Assembly (NCBI GenBank): GCA_947379685.1
Contig: CANCOG010000010.1
Span: 1-23,745, forward strand
Direction: 5' to 3'
Origin: Flavipsychrobacter stenotrophus
Lineage (GTDB): Bacteria; Bacteroidota; Bacteroidia; Chitinophagales; Chitinophagaceae
Length of the DNA: 23,745 nucleotides
Made by a program: the position numbers and the translations under genes. The notes below the pieces were generated by a model. It saw only the letters and a program-made list of their open reading frames with translations, did not search any database and was not told where the DNA came from. Below, one piece after another: positions 7,943 through 15,799 of this stretch (the first letter of the stretch is position 1; each line of letters starts with the position of its first letter).

Positions 7943-10900
7943 TTAAGGGGCAGCTTGAAATTCTATCCTGAATTCCGTGCCCTCATTTACTTTACTGAAT
8001 ATATCTATCTTTCCGCCAAGCGACTCTACCTGGGTTTTTACCATGTACAATCCCATTCCCTTCCCTTCAACGTGGTCGTGGAATCGCTTGTATAGTCCAA
8101 AGACCTGTTCCCCCTTGCGGTTCAAGTCAATACCTAACCCATTGTCTTTAAAAATAAGTACAATTTTCGACTGTACTTTTTGGCTGCTAACTTCAATCAT
8201 CGGTTTAATGTCAGGACGCCGGTATTTTATACTATTTGAAATAAGGTTGAAGAATATGCTGTTGAGGTAACTTTTAAAGGTCTTGATCTCGTCAATTGCA
8301 GTAAAATCACTTACAATCTCCACCTCTTCCTTATTGATGATGTTCTCAATACTCATTATAACATCATTTAACAGGCCTGAAAGGCTAATTACTTCCCACT
8401 TATTAACTTCTTTATTTTTAATTTGGAGGATGTAATTAAGATCCTGAATCACCGCGTCGAGTTTTTTTACCGAAGATGACAGGTTGGCCATTAGGCCTTT
8501 CTCTTTTTCTTTATCGAGGGTAGGCAGATTCAAAACTTCTGAAATTCCCATGATGTTGGCTAGCGGAGATCTTAAATTATGAGAAACAATATAAGAAAAC
8601 TGCTCGAGGTTTTTATTACGCTGAACAATATCTTCTATCATTTTAGCCCGTTCGAGCTCAGCAAGTTTCTGATCTGTTACGTCATGGGCAACCCCATGCA
8701 ACATCATAGGTTTGCCTTCACGATCGAATTCAAATTGCGCCTGAGAAAATAAATGCCGGATCTCCCCGTTTTTTCTGATTATCCGGTGATGGAACGCACA
8801 GCTTTGTAAAAGCGCATACCCTTCACCCGTCATCCTTATCACCTCTTCTTTGTCTTCGGGATGTATAAAAGACAACCAGTCGTCAAATGAATATAATTGA
8901 TCAGTAGAGTCTATTCCGAATATCCTGCAGGTTTCCTCGGCCCATTCAGCCAGGCCAGTTGCAAGGTCCATTTCCCAGCTGCCAAAATGTGCAATTGCCT
9001 GCGCTTGTTTTAGCTGTAATTCGCTATGCTTAATTTGTGCTTCCATTCCCTGCCGCTTTTTCTCCATTTCGAACGAGTCTAAAGCAAAGGATACGTTTTT
9101 TGCAGTTTTTTCAAGCAGACTGATCTCTTCCTGATCAAAAATGTTAGGCTTGGTTGAAAACAGGCTCAACATATTTGTTGTCTTGCCCGATTTCTTTAAC
9201 GGAAGTGTGATTGAAGATTTGAATTTCCTGGTGAAGGCATATTGTGTCCAGAATTCTTGTTCAGGTTCGGTAGCGAAATCGTTAATGACGTAGCAATTAT
9301 CGTGTAGCAATACGTTGTCTACGGCCCCGTTTTCAGGATAAGTTATAGACTTGAACAGCGCCACATCAATAGGTGTGATACTATTCTGTGCGACAAGGTC
9401 CAGTTTTCTGTTTTGTTCATTAATTGTATCAATGCATGCCAGTTCAAACTCTCCCACAGAAATGGCTATCCTGCATACCTCATCAAATAATTTTTGTTCG
9501 TCGGTCACATGCACGATCGTTTCATTGATCTGGCTCGTAAAGGCATACATGCGGTTGGCAATATTGATTTTTTCTTCGGCCTCTTTTTGCGCCGTTATAT
9601 CGTGGATAATTCCGTAAGTACCAACATGTTTTTGATCTTTATCAAACTCGAAATTAGTCTGGGCATGAATATACCTGATCGAACCATCGCGGCGTATGAT
9701 CCTGTAATTGAAGGTTGAGTCTTTTAAAGTTTGCCTGGTTTCATTTATGGTAGCGCTCACAAACACCAGGTCGTCGGGGTGTACGAAAGAAAACCATACC
9801 TCTGCTGTCATGGCATTTTCACTGGCCTGTTGCCCGTAGATATTGCAATATTCTTCCGAACACAGGGTGCGTTCATTTACAAAATCATACTCCCAGCTAC
9901 CGAGGTTTGCGATTGCCTGAGCCTGCTTCAGGCGCATTCTGTTATGAACGAGCGTTTGCTCCATCTGCTTTCTTTGCCTTTCATTTTCAAACGCATCCAT
10001 CGCAAAGGATATATCTCTTGCAACCTCTTCAAGAAGGTCTACTTCCTGTTTATCAAAAAAGCCCTTTTCAGTTGAATACAGGTTAAAGGTTCCGATAATT
10101 TTTTTAAGGCGTTTTATAGGGAGCACCATGCAGGACTTAAGTCCATGTCTTCCTGAAAACTGGCGCCAGCCAGGTAGCCCCTGGGTATTATCTACATCAT
10201 TGCAGAGATATGCGGAGTCGTTTTCCAAAACATATGACTGGGCTCCCGGAGTATTTGTAGGTACCTCAATAAAAAGTGGACGATCTTCAGCTGGAATACC
10301 AAACCCGTCAATGTAATGTATCTTGGTTCTCTCTGAATTTAACTCACCAATCCAGGCCATGCTGAATTTTCCTGTTTCCGTTGCAATACGGCATGCTTCC
10401 TTAAAAACAGTTTGTTCATCTGTTGCCCGCAAAATGGTTTTATTGATCTGGCTGATGAAGGAATACAGGTAGTTGGCATGTACTATTTTTTTTTCTGCAA
10501 GCTTCTGTTCGGTTATATTCCGTCCGTTCATGCAGATACCTATTATTTTACCTGTTTCTATAATCGGGTATATGGAAAAGTTGTAAGTGTATGCTTCGCC
10601 CGAAAAGTCGGTAAATGACTGGTCGTACCTTATCGATTCCCCGCTCGCCACACGCTGCCACAGGTCTTTGAAAAGTTCTTTTCTCGACGGATCAATATAA
10701 TCCAGCATATTGGCGCCGGTTTTAATAGGTATGGTGCAGGTGAGAAGGTTGGTTTTTTGTGCGTTATTATTAAACGACAGAACATTTCCGGTGGTGTCAG
10801 TAATGATCATTGATTCCAGCGAGTTTTCGAACACCGCCTTTAGGTTGGCTTCAGATTGTTTAATTTTTTCATCCGCAAGTTTCCTTTCTGTAATATCCCT

Positions 10901-11653
10901 GAAATTGCCAACAATGGCATTTACGCCATCTTCGTCAAGCAGGTTGGTAGTGGTGCCCTCCGTCCAAATATAATGACCGTCTTTATGGCGCATCCTGTTC
11001 GATCTGAAAACAGGTACTCCAGGGTTTTTGATTACTGCTTCAATTCGCTTTATGGCATCAGCTTTGTCGTCCGGATGGAAAAAGTCAAATCCGAACTTCC
11101 CAATCATTTCCTCTGGTTTATACCCGAGCATTCGTTCTGTCGATGGTGATTGATAAAGTACTACACCATTCTTATTGATGAGGGAAATCGCATCAAAACT
11201 GTGCTCTATTAGTGCGCGAAAGCGGCCTTCGCTTTTAATTAATTCCTCCTTATCTATGTATGTTGCAGTTTTTTCAGGGTTTGTTAATTTATCTTCCTCG
11301 TTTTTTTGTGTAAGGTCATAGGTCACTTTCGAATAACCCGATACCTCCCCCTGTTTATTGTAGAGTGCTGTGATGATGATAGAACTCCAAAACTTTGTGC
11401 CGTTCTTACGAACACTCCACCCTTCATAGATTGCCTTTCCTTTACGTGCAGCCTCATTTATTAGCTGCTCAGGGAGTCCTGTTTCCTGATTTTCTTCGGT
11501 ATACAGTATACCCTGGTTCTTGCCAATTACTTCATCCTGAGTGTACCCCTTTATTTTTTCGAGTTTGTTGTCACCACTGCTTATGTTGCCCACAGAATCT
11601 AGTAGCAGAATAACAAAATCTTCTTTTTCTACAATCATTTTTTTGTCTTTCAA
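7943..11653 (-). CDS. Large cytoplasmic PAS/GAF sensor histidine kinase (1236 aa)
   Basis: This is a soluble multi-sensor kinase paralogous to the 1529-aa kinase encoded next to it. Domain order: PAS (9-120), PAS (143-262), PAS (268-388), GAF (392-560), PAS (576-695), a diverged GAF (698-866), PAS (882-1000), HisKA-type domain with H1025 in SHNLRSP, and a HATPase domain with the N box (N1136, N1140), DNGLGI (1170-1175) and GKGMGL (1197-1202). Long identical runs with the paralogue include QRNKNLEQFSYIVSHNLR and EGKGMGLYMVKTQVESLGG, so the kinase cores should handle the same partner. The second GAF has lost the usual AWIG motif (ACID here), which suggests relaxed or changed ligand binding. The first PAS resembles the type ending GYSKVTYDLT and lacks the flavin-binding NCRFLQ motif of LOV domains. 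No receiver gene follows. M1 or M6 could be the start. Confidence 0.94.
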   Translation of the reverse strand: MKDKKMIVEKEDFVILLLDSVGNISSGDNKLEKIKGYTQDEVIGKNQGILYTEENQETGLPEQLINEAARKGKAIYEGWSVRKNGTKFWSSIIITALYNKQGEVSGYSKVTYDLTQKNEEDKLTNPEKTATYIDKEELIKSEGRFRALIEHSFDAISLINKNGVVLYQSPSTERMLGYKPEEMIGKFGFDFFHPDDKADAIKRIEAVIKNPGVPVFRSNRMRHKDGHYIWTEGTTTNLLDEDGVNAIVGNFRDITERKLADEKIKQSEANLKAVFENSLESMIITDTTGNVLSFNNNAQKTNLLTCTIPIKTGANMLDYIDPSRKELFKDLWQRVASGESIRYDQSFTDFSGEAYTYNFSIYPIIETGKIIGICMNGRNITEQKLAEKKIVHANYLYSFISQINKTILRATDEQTVFKEACRIATETGKFSMAWIGELNSERTKIHYIDGFGIPAEDRPLFIEVPTNTPGAQSYVLENDSAYLCNDVDNTQGLPGWRQFSGRHGLKSCMVLPIKRLKKIIGTFNLYSTEKGFFDKQEVDLLEEVARDISFAMDAFENERQRKQMEQTLVHNRMRLKQAQAIANLGSWEYDFVNERTLCSEEYCNIYGQQASENAMTAEVWFSFVHPDDLVFVSATINETRQTLKDSTFNYRIIRRDGSIRYIHAQTNFEFDKDQKHVGTYGIIHDITAQKEAEEKINIANRMYAFTSQINETIVHVTDEQKLFDEVCRIAISVGEFELACIDTINEQNRKLDLVAQNSITPIDVALFKSITYPENGAVDNVLLHDNCYVINDFATEPEQEFWTQYAFTRKFKSSITLPLKKSGKTTNMLSLFSTKPNIFDQEEISLLEKTAKNVSFALDSFEMEKKRQGMEAQIKHSELQLKQAQAIAHFGSWEMDLATGLAEWAEETCRIFGIDSTDQLYSFDDWLSFIHPEDKEEVIRMTGEGYALLQSCAFHHRIIRKNGEIRHLFSQAQFEFDREGKPMMLHGVAHDVTDQKLAELERAKMIEDIVQRNKNLEQFSYIVSHNLRSPLANIMGISEVLNLPTLDKEKEKGLMANLSSSVKKLDAVIQDLNYILQIKNKEVNKWEVISLSGLLNDVIMSIENIINKEEVEIVSDFTAIDEIKTFKSYLNSIFFNLISNSIKYRRPDIKPMIEVSSQKVQSKIVLIFKDNGLGIDLNRKGEQVFGLYKRFHDHVEGKGMGLYMVKTQVESLGGKIDIFSKVNEGTEFRIEFQAAP

Positions 11654-11675
11654 AGTTCTTGTAAACCTTATGTTC

Positions 11676-11683
11676 TAAAGGTA
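11676..11683 (-). promoter_or_regulatory. Possible -7 element for the 1236-aa kinase
   Basis: On the minus strand TACCTTTA differs from TAnnTTTG only at the last base and would give a leader of about 18 nt. No -33 TTG is seen at the proper distance. No FNR-type box lies at 29.5 or 51.5 bp from it. Confidence 0.3.
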
Positions 11684-11715
11684 AAATATTTCTTTAACAC
11701 TATTGTTAAGCATTG

Positions 11716-11733
11716 ATCTTTTTACAAAAAGAT
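11716..11733. repeat. Short inverted repeat between divergent kinase genes
   Basis: ATCTTTTT and AAAAAGAT form perfect 8-bp inverted arms separated by AC. It lies 33 bp beyond the proposed -7 element of the leftward kinase gene. It could be an operator for that gene or a chance A/T-rich palindrome. Confidence 0.3.
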
Positions 11734-11784
11734 GGTCTGGTTGCTGTTGTGCCCCGCAAGTTCGCGGGCCCGATTATTTAAAAC

Positions 11785-11850
11785 ATGATTAAGATCAGGT
11801 TTCTTCCTGATATCAATCAATTATAATGAAATGTTGGGATGCAATATTTG
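11785..11850 (+). promoter_or_regulatory. Promoter of kinase/REC-CRP operon with tandem FNR-type boxes
   Basis: Two boxes of the form TGAT-N4-ATCA lie 22 bp apart, centre to centre: ATGATTAAGATCAG (11785-11798) and CTGATATCAATCAA (11807-11820). AATATTTG (11843-11850) matches TAnnTTTG except for the first base. Its start is 51.5 and 29.5 bp from the two box centres. Transcription would begin near 11855, downstream of the ATG at 11831, so translation should use the ATG at 11927. As the operon encodes a CRP/FNR output domain, autoregulation is likely. Confidence 0.7.
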
Positions 11851-11926
11851 CAGTTGTATGCAGCAACGAAGTTTACTGAATAACCCGTTATCTTTGTTTT
11901 CCGAAACAAACCGAGATTCATTCGCT

Positions 11927-13597
11927 ATGCCATTCACCACACTGAACAATGAAACTTTTCAGGCCTTGTTCAACTTTGCAAGCATAGGTATCCTGATCAC
12001 CGACGCCACTGGGAAGATACAAATGGCTAATAAGTTTATTGAAAAACAATTTGGCTACACAGAAAGTGAGTTGATTGGCTTGAACGTTGAACTACTTATT
12101 CCCACCCGTTACAGGGAAAAACATGTTGGTCACCGGGAAAAATATAGTTCGGACCCTCATAGCAGGCCAATGGGCTTGGGCATGGAGTTGGCAGGGCAAA
12201 AAAAAGATGGATCTGAATTTCCTGTCGAAGTGAGCCTGGGGCATTATGCCATTGAAGGTGAACGGTATGCCCTTGCATTTGTCAACGACATTACGCAACG
12301 TAAGGAAACTGAGCAAGCGATCATGCAATTGAACGCACACCTCGAAGAAAAAGTAAAGGAAGGCTCACAGTCGCTTGCACTAACCGTTGCTCAACTAACA
12401 GCACAGATAAAGGAAACTGACAGAAAGGATGCAGAGTTGGAGCGGGTAAATACGTTCCTCAATAACATTTGGAACCATGCCGGAGCTATTATTATCGTTT
12501 GCGATAAGAATGGAATCCTGCAATTCCTAAACCCTGCAGCGGAAAAATCACTTGGGTATAGTGCTGGTGAGGTTGTAAATAAGCATACCCTGGCACTTTT
12601 CCACACCCACGATGAACTGCAGCAGCATGCAAGGGAGCTTTCTGCCAAAACAGGCAGGGAGATCAAAAGTGACTTTGAAGTATTGGCATGTCTTGCGGAA
12701 ATGAATGCGAGTGCCAATCTTGAATTGCATTTTGTCAGAAAGGACGGAACTGAATTTTATGTGTCGCTGGAAATTACACCCTTAAAGGATGGACAAAATA
12801 ATATAACCAGTTATCTTGGGATAGCTATTGACATTTCAGATAAAAAGGTAGCTGAGAGCGAACTCCGCACAGCCCTTGAAAAGGAAAAGGAACTTAATGA
12901 ATTAAAATCGCGCTTTGTATCAATGGCGTCGCACGAATTCAGAACGCCATTGAGTGCTATCTTGTCGTCGGCCTACCTGCTATCACGCTATCACAATTCT
13001 GAAGAACAAACACAAAGGGATAAACATATTCAAAGAATTGTCGCCAGGGTATCTTCTCTGACTGAGATACTTGACGATTTCTTGTCAGTTGGGAAAATGG
13101 AAGAAGGTAATATTCATCCTAATTTCAGCGAGTACGACATACAGAAGCAAATGCGGGACTCGGTACTCGAGGTACAGCATCTGCTTAAGAAAGGACAGGA
13201 AATTGCATATAACCATTCAGGAAACGAAAAGGTGTACCTTGACGCTTCAATGATGCGTCACATCGTAACGAATTTATTGTCCAATGCTATTAAATTTTCT
13301 CCGGAAGGGTCAGCAATTGAATTGGCAACTGAAAAAAAGGATAGTGCATTTCAATTATCAGTAAAAGATTGTGGTATTGGCATTCCAAAAGATGAGCAGG
13401 AGAATCTTTTTAAACGTTTCTTCCGTTCTTCGAATGTAACAAATATTCAAGGCACCGGGCTTGGATTGCATATTGTGAACAAGTATGCTGAATTAATGGA
13501 GGGAATAGTGGAATGTGAAAGTGAGCTTGGAAAAGGCACCAGGTTTGTAATAACCTTTAAAGATAAAACAGCAAATGAAAACAATTCTGATAATTGA
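11927..13597 (+). CDS. PAS-PAS sensor histidine kinase (FixL-like layout)
   Basis: This is a soluble kinase of 556 aa from the ATG at 11927. The frame extends upstream to an ATG at 11831, but those 32 residues are not PAS-like and probably precede the transcription start. Domains in numbering from 11927: PAS1 (about 8-127), a coiled linker (128-170), PAS2 (about 173-308), HisKA with H336 in ASHEFRTP, and HATPase with N449/N453, DCGIGI (481-486) and GTGLGL (509-514). PAS1 has YREKHVGHREKY, where His66 aligns with the haem-ligand His200 of Bradyrhizobium FixL (YRHEHDGYLQRY). The FixL Arg220 position is Met here, and a His at this place also occurs in non-haem PAS domains, so haem is only a possibility. 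It overlaps the REC-CRP gene by 23 bp, making that its certain genetic partner. Confidence 0.94.
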   Translation: MPFTTLNNETFQALFNFASIGILITDATGKIQMANKFIEKQFGYTESELIGLNVELLIPTRYREKHVGHREKYSSDPHSRPMGLGMELAGQKKDGSEFPVEVSLGHYAIEGERYALAFVNDITQRKETEQAIMQLNAHLEEKVKEGSQSLALTVAQLTAQIKETDRKDAELERVNTFLNNIWNHAGAIIIVCDKNGILQFLNPAAEKSLGYSAGEVVNKHTLALFHTHDELQQHARELSAKTGREIKSDFEVLACLAEMNASANLELHFVRKDGTEFYVSLEITPLKDGQNNITSYLGIAIDISDKKVAESELRTALEKEKELNELKSRFVSMASHEFRTPLSAILSSAYLLSRYHNSEEQTQRDKHIQRIVARVSSLTEILDDFLSVGKMEEGNIHPNFSEYDIQKQMRDSVLEVQHLLKKGQEIAYNHSGNEKVYLDASMMRHIVTNLLSNAIKFSPEGSAIELATEKKDSAFQLSVKDCGIGIPKDEQENLFKRFFRSSNVTNIQGTGLGLHIVNKYAELMEGIVECESELGKGTRFVITFKDKTANENNSDN

Positions 13598-14633
13598 AGA
13601 TAATGAGGACATCAGAGATAATGTAGCTGAAATCCTGATGTTGAGTAACTACAAGGTTGTCCAGGCCGCTAATGGCAAGGAGGGGATTGAAGCAGCATTG
13701 GCGAATCTTCCAGACTTGATCATCTGCGATATTATGATGCCCGGAATTGATGGCTATGGTGTGTTGCATGTGCTTCATAAGACACCTGAAACCGAGAATA
13801 TTCCATTTATCTTTCTTACATCAAAGAGTGAAAGGGGTGACTTCAGGGCGGCTATGGAAATGGGGGCCGATGATTATATCACCAAACCTTTCGCTGGCAA
13901 TGAGTTGTTGAATGCCTTAGAAAGCCGCCTGAAGAAGGCGGAGGTCATGAAAAAGAACCTGACGCCAGATTTGCAGGGCCTTACTGAACTCATGGGTACC
14001 CTCAGTAATAAAATGAGCCTTGAGGACCTTGCCGAAGCCAGTAACGTAAGTGACTACAAGAAACGGCAGGTAATTTACAAGGAAGGCAACCACCCACATT
14101 ATTTATACTACATTACCAAGGGCAAAGTAAAAACATATAAAACCCATGAAGATGGCAAGGACCTGGTAATGGACCTGTATAACGAGGGCGATTTTTTTGG
14201 ATATGTGTCCCTGTTGGAAGGAACGGTATATAAAGAAAGTGCAGAGTGTATTGCAGAAACAGAACTTGCACTGATACCGAAAAAGGATTTTGAAGACCTT
14301 GTAAACAGTAACCCGGAAACATCCAGGAAATTGATAGGCATGCTGGCCAAGAATTTGGCCGAAAAAGAAGAACAACTGCTGGGTATTGCCTATAATACAT
14401 TGCGTAAGAAAGTTGCAGAGTCGCTCATAAGCTTGCAACGAAAGTACCACGTCAATAAAAATGAGCCCTACCAGATTGATATTACCCGTGATGACCTGGC
14501 AACCATAGCAGGCACGGCTACAGAATCGCTGATTCGTACCCTAAGTGATTTTAAAGGCGAAAATCTGATAGATATTAAGAGCGGCAAAGTAGTGATCACC
14601 GACTACCGAAAACTGGAAAACCTGATCAGGTAG
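13575..14633 (+). CDS. Response regulator with CRP/FNR output (REC-cNMP-HTH fusion)
   Basis: This 352-residue protein joins a receiver domain to a complete CRP/FNR-type transcription factor. The receiver (1-122) has E8/D9, phosphoacceptor D52 (CDIMMPG), T82 and K104 (TKPF). The beta-roll sensor fold spans about 140-255, and a long helix (256-290) precedes the winged helix-turn-helix (about 300-350, ITRDDLATIAGTATESLIRTL). The cAMP-contacting Arg-Ser of CRP is replaced by Glu-Ser (E221-S222), so cyclic AMP is unlikely to be the effector. The recognition helix has E317-xx-I-R321, close to the ExxSR of FNR. The ATG overlaps the last 23 bases of the kinase gene, implying translational coupling. 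It is a prime candidate to bind the TGA-N6-TCA boxes found nearby, with phosphorylation by the adjacent kinase as the switch. It converges on the next gene with only 7 bp between the stops. Confidence 0.94.
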   Translation: MKTILIIEDNEDIRDNVAEILMLSNYKVVQAANGKEGIEAALANLPDLIICDIMMPGIDGYGVLHVLHKTPETENIPFIFLTSKSERGDFRAAMEMGADDYITKPFAGNELLNALESRLKKAEVMKKNLTPDLQGLTELMGTLSNKMSLEDLAEASNVSDYKKRQVIYKEGNHPHYLYYITKGKVKTYKTHEDGKDLVMDLYNEGDFFGYVSLLEGTVYKESAECIAETELALIPKKDFEDLVNSNPETSRKLIGMLAKNLAEKEEQLLGIAYNTLRKKVAESLISLQRKYHVNKNEPYQIDITRDDLATIAGTATESLIRTLSDFKGENLIDIKSGKVVITDYRKLENLIR

Positions 14634-14640
14634 AATAAAC

Positions 14641-15261
14641 TTAAAGCAATTCAATACTGTTACGCCCAAGGCGGATGATATCCTTTTGCTCCATGGAGCG
14701 TAGCAGGCGGCTCACCGCCTCACGATGTGTATGTAACTCATCGGCAATTTGCTGATGAGTTACATACAATGCAGTTGTGTTTGCGGCCTTACATCTTTCC
14801 TGCAGATAGTGCAGGATCTGTTTATCCATATTATTGAAGGCGATAAGGTCAATTACCTCAATCAACTCCGTAAAACGAGCGCCATAAGTACTATTAATGA
14901 AATCACGCCACTCAGTATATTTAAACCATTCCTCAACCAGATTTACCGGTACCTGTAAGATTTCTGAATCATCTTCAGCTATCGCTTTCACCATGCTTTT
15001 TTTCTGGTTGTGGCAGCAGTTTATAGCCATAGCGCACGTTTGGCCAGGGTAAAGGTGGTACAGGAAAATTTCTTTCCCCTCGTCATTTTGCCGCACAATA
15101 CGCAGTACGCCCTTCATTACTATGGGTACAAAAATAATTTTGTCCCCCGGCGACATCAGTATTGTATCTTTTTCTACTGCTTTCACCCGTGCATATCGTT
15201 GTATTTCATCGAGCAAGCGGGCATCAGAAAAAGGAACGGCCTTCAAATCCATTACATCCAT
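14641..15261 (-). CDS. CRP/FNR-family transcription regulator
   Basis: This 206-residue regulator has an N-terminal beta-roll sensor domain (about 15-115), a dimerisation helix (about 118-155) and a winged helix-turn-helix (about 160-206). The recognition helix reads HTHREAVSRLL. Its E181-xx-S184-R185 matches the ExxSR of FNR, which reads TTGAT half-sites, rather than the ExxGR of CRP. There is no N-terminal cysteine cluster for the FNR iron-sulfur centre. Instead the beta-roll has C76, C82 and C83 (PGQTCAMAINCC), which could sense thiol chemistry or bind a ligand. The cAMP Arg-Ser pair is absent. The gene follows the 127-aa protein with a 10-bp overlap from the first ATG. The fourth codon is also ATG and forms a TAATG stop-start with the upstream gene, so residue 4 may be the true start. 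Confidence 0.92.
   Translation of the reverse strand: MDVMDLKAVPFSDARLLDEIQRYARVKAVEKDTILMSPGDKIIFVPIVMKGVLRIVRQNDEGKEIFLYHLYPGQTCAMAINCCHNQKKSMVKAIAEDDSEILQVPVNLVEEWFKYTEWRDFINSTYGARFTELIEVIDLIAFNNMDKQILHYLQERCKAANTTALYVTHQQIADELHTHREAVSRLLRSMEQKDIIRLGRNSIELL
14728..14768. repeat. Long perfect inverted repeat inside the HTH-coding region
   Basis: TGTATGTAACTCATC (14728-14742) and its exact reverse complement (14754-14768) flank 11 nt, GGCAATTTGCT, which can itself nearly pair. The repeat falls inside the CRP/FNR gene, over codons for YVTHQQIADELHT at the turn of the DNA-binding motif. The coding frame is intact. Confidence 0.8.
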
Positions 15262-15635
15262 TTGGCAGCAAAGGTATTGAAGCTTTTTCTCAGCTCGTTG
15301 ATAACATGCTCAAGTGAACCGAAACTTTCCTTTTGGCTATCGTGGTTTTTTACCAGCTCAGTGTCAATATAGCCCGCTGAATTCTCTTTCAACTGAATAG
15401 CCACCTTAGCCAGGTTGGCATTTATGTCGTGATGTAACAGGTCTATATTTTCATTTTGCACTTTCAGTTGGTTTTCGAAGTGCTCCACGTCTACCGCTAC
15501 GTCCTTGCTCGTGTATTTTCCGGCAATTTCAGTCAGGCGTGTTTTCATGCCAATCAATTCCTGTTTGTAGAAGTCAAGGGAACTCAACCAGGTTGTGTGC
15601 TCATCGCTTAATGCGGAAATTTTCTCTTTTACCAT
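15252..15635 (-). CDS. Small helical protein of unknown function
   Basis: I do not assign this 127-residue protein to a characterised family. It looks wholly alpha-helical and soluble, with no signal peptide or membrane segment. It is rich in charged residues with heptad-like spacing (for example ELIGMKTRLTEIAG and VEHFENQLKVQNENIDLL), so a helical bundle or coiled coil is likely. It resembles uncharacterised Bacteroidota proteins with a DEHTTWLSSLDFYKQEL-like opening. It is the first gene of a two-gene operon with the CRP/FNR regulator, whose start overlaps its stop. Its promoter carries an FNR-type box, and the leader is only about 12 nt. It may be a partner or effector of the regulator, but nothing in the sequence shows this. 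Confidence 0.85.
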   Translation of the reverse strand: MVKEKISALSDEHTTWLSSLDFYKQELIGMKTRLTEIAGKYTSKDVAVDVEHFENQLKVQNENIDLLHHDINANLAKVAIQLKENSAGYIDTELVKNHDSQKESFGSLEHVINELRKSFNTFAAKWM

Positions 15636-15651
15636 GATGATTAATTTTTTG

Positions 15652-15747
15652 CAAACCTATCCCTTAAACAAAGTTACAACTATGATTCAAATCAGTTTTT
15701 ATCCTGATAATAGTATGATTTTTGGGCAATCGGCAGGGGTAATTTTA
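15652..15747. promoter_or_regulatory. Divergent promoters sharing an FNR-type box
   Basis: Leftward, TAGGTTTG (minus strand, plus 15652-15659) is a perfect TAnnTTTG with a TTG 17 bp upstream (15677-15679). Rightward, TAATTTTA (15740-15747) has one mismatch. The box ATGATTCAAATCAG (15682-15695, centre 15688.5) is 29.5 bp from the leftward and 51.5 bp from the rightward element. A half-match, TGATAATAGTAT (15705-15716, centre 15710.5), fills the mirror-image positions. One or two bound dimers could therefore drive both the helical-protein/CRP operon and the decarboxylase. Confidence 0.65.
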
Positions 15748-15799
15748 GTGCCAAAATCGGTGCCTTTTCGCTTTGGCGTAGGGTATAGTTCAATTGTAA

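Noticed and set aside
11889..11896. TATCTTTG, a perfect TAnnTTTG, as an alternative kinase promoter
   Set aside because: No TTG or FNR-type box lies at a suitable distance upstream, whereas the element at 11843 fits both boxes. It is possible as a secondary start but not called.
11831..11926. Longer N-terminus of the PAS-PAS kinase from the ATG at 11831
   Set aside because: The 32 extra residues are not PAS-like, and the proposed -7 element (11843-11850) and start site near 11855 lie downstream of this ATG. The in-frame ATG at 11927 is preferred.
12000..12300. Firm call of a FixL-type haem PAS domain
   Set aside because: The aligned His is present, but the Arg220 position is Met and a His at this place also occurs in non-haem PAS domains, so haem is kept as a hypothesis only.
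14620..14631. ACCTGATCAGGT palindrome at the end of the REC-CRP gene
   Set aside because: It is short, within codons, and has no T run, so it is not a convincing terminator or operator.
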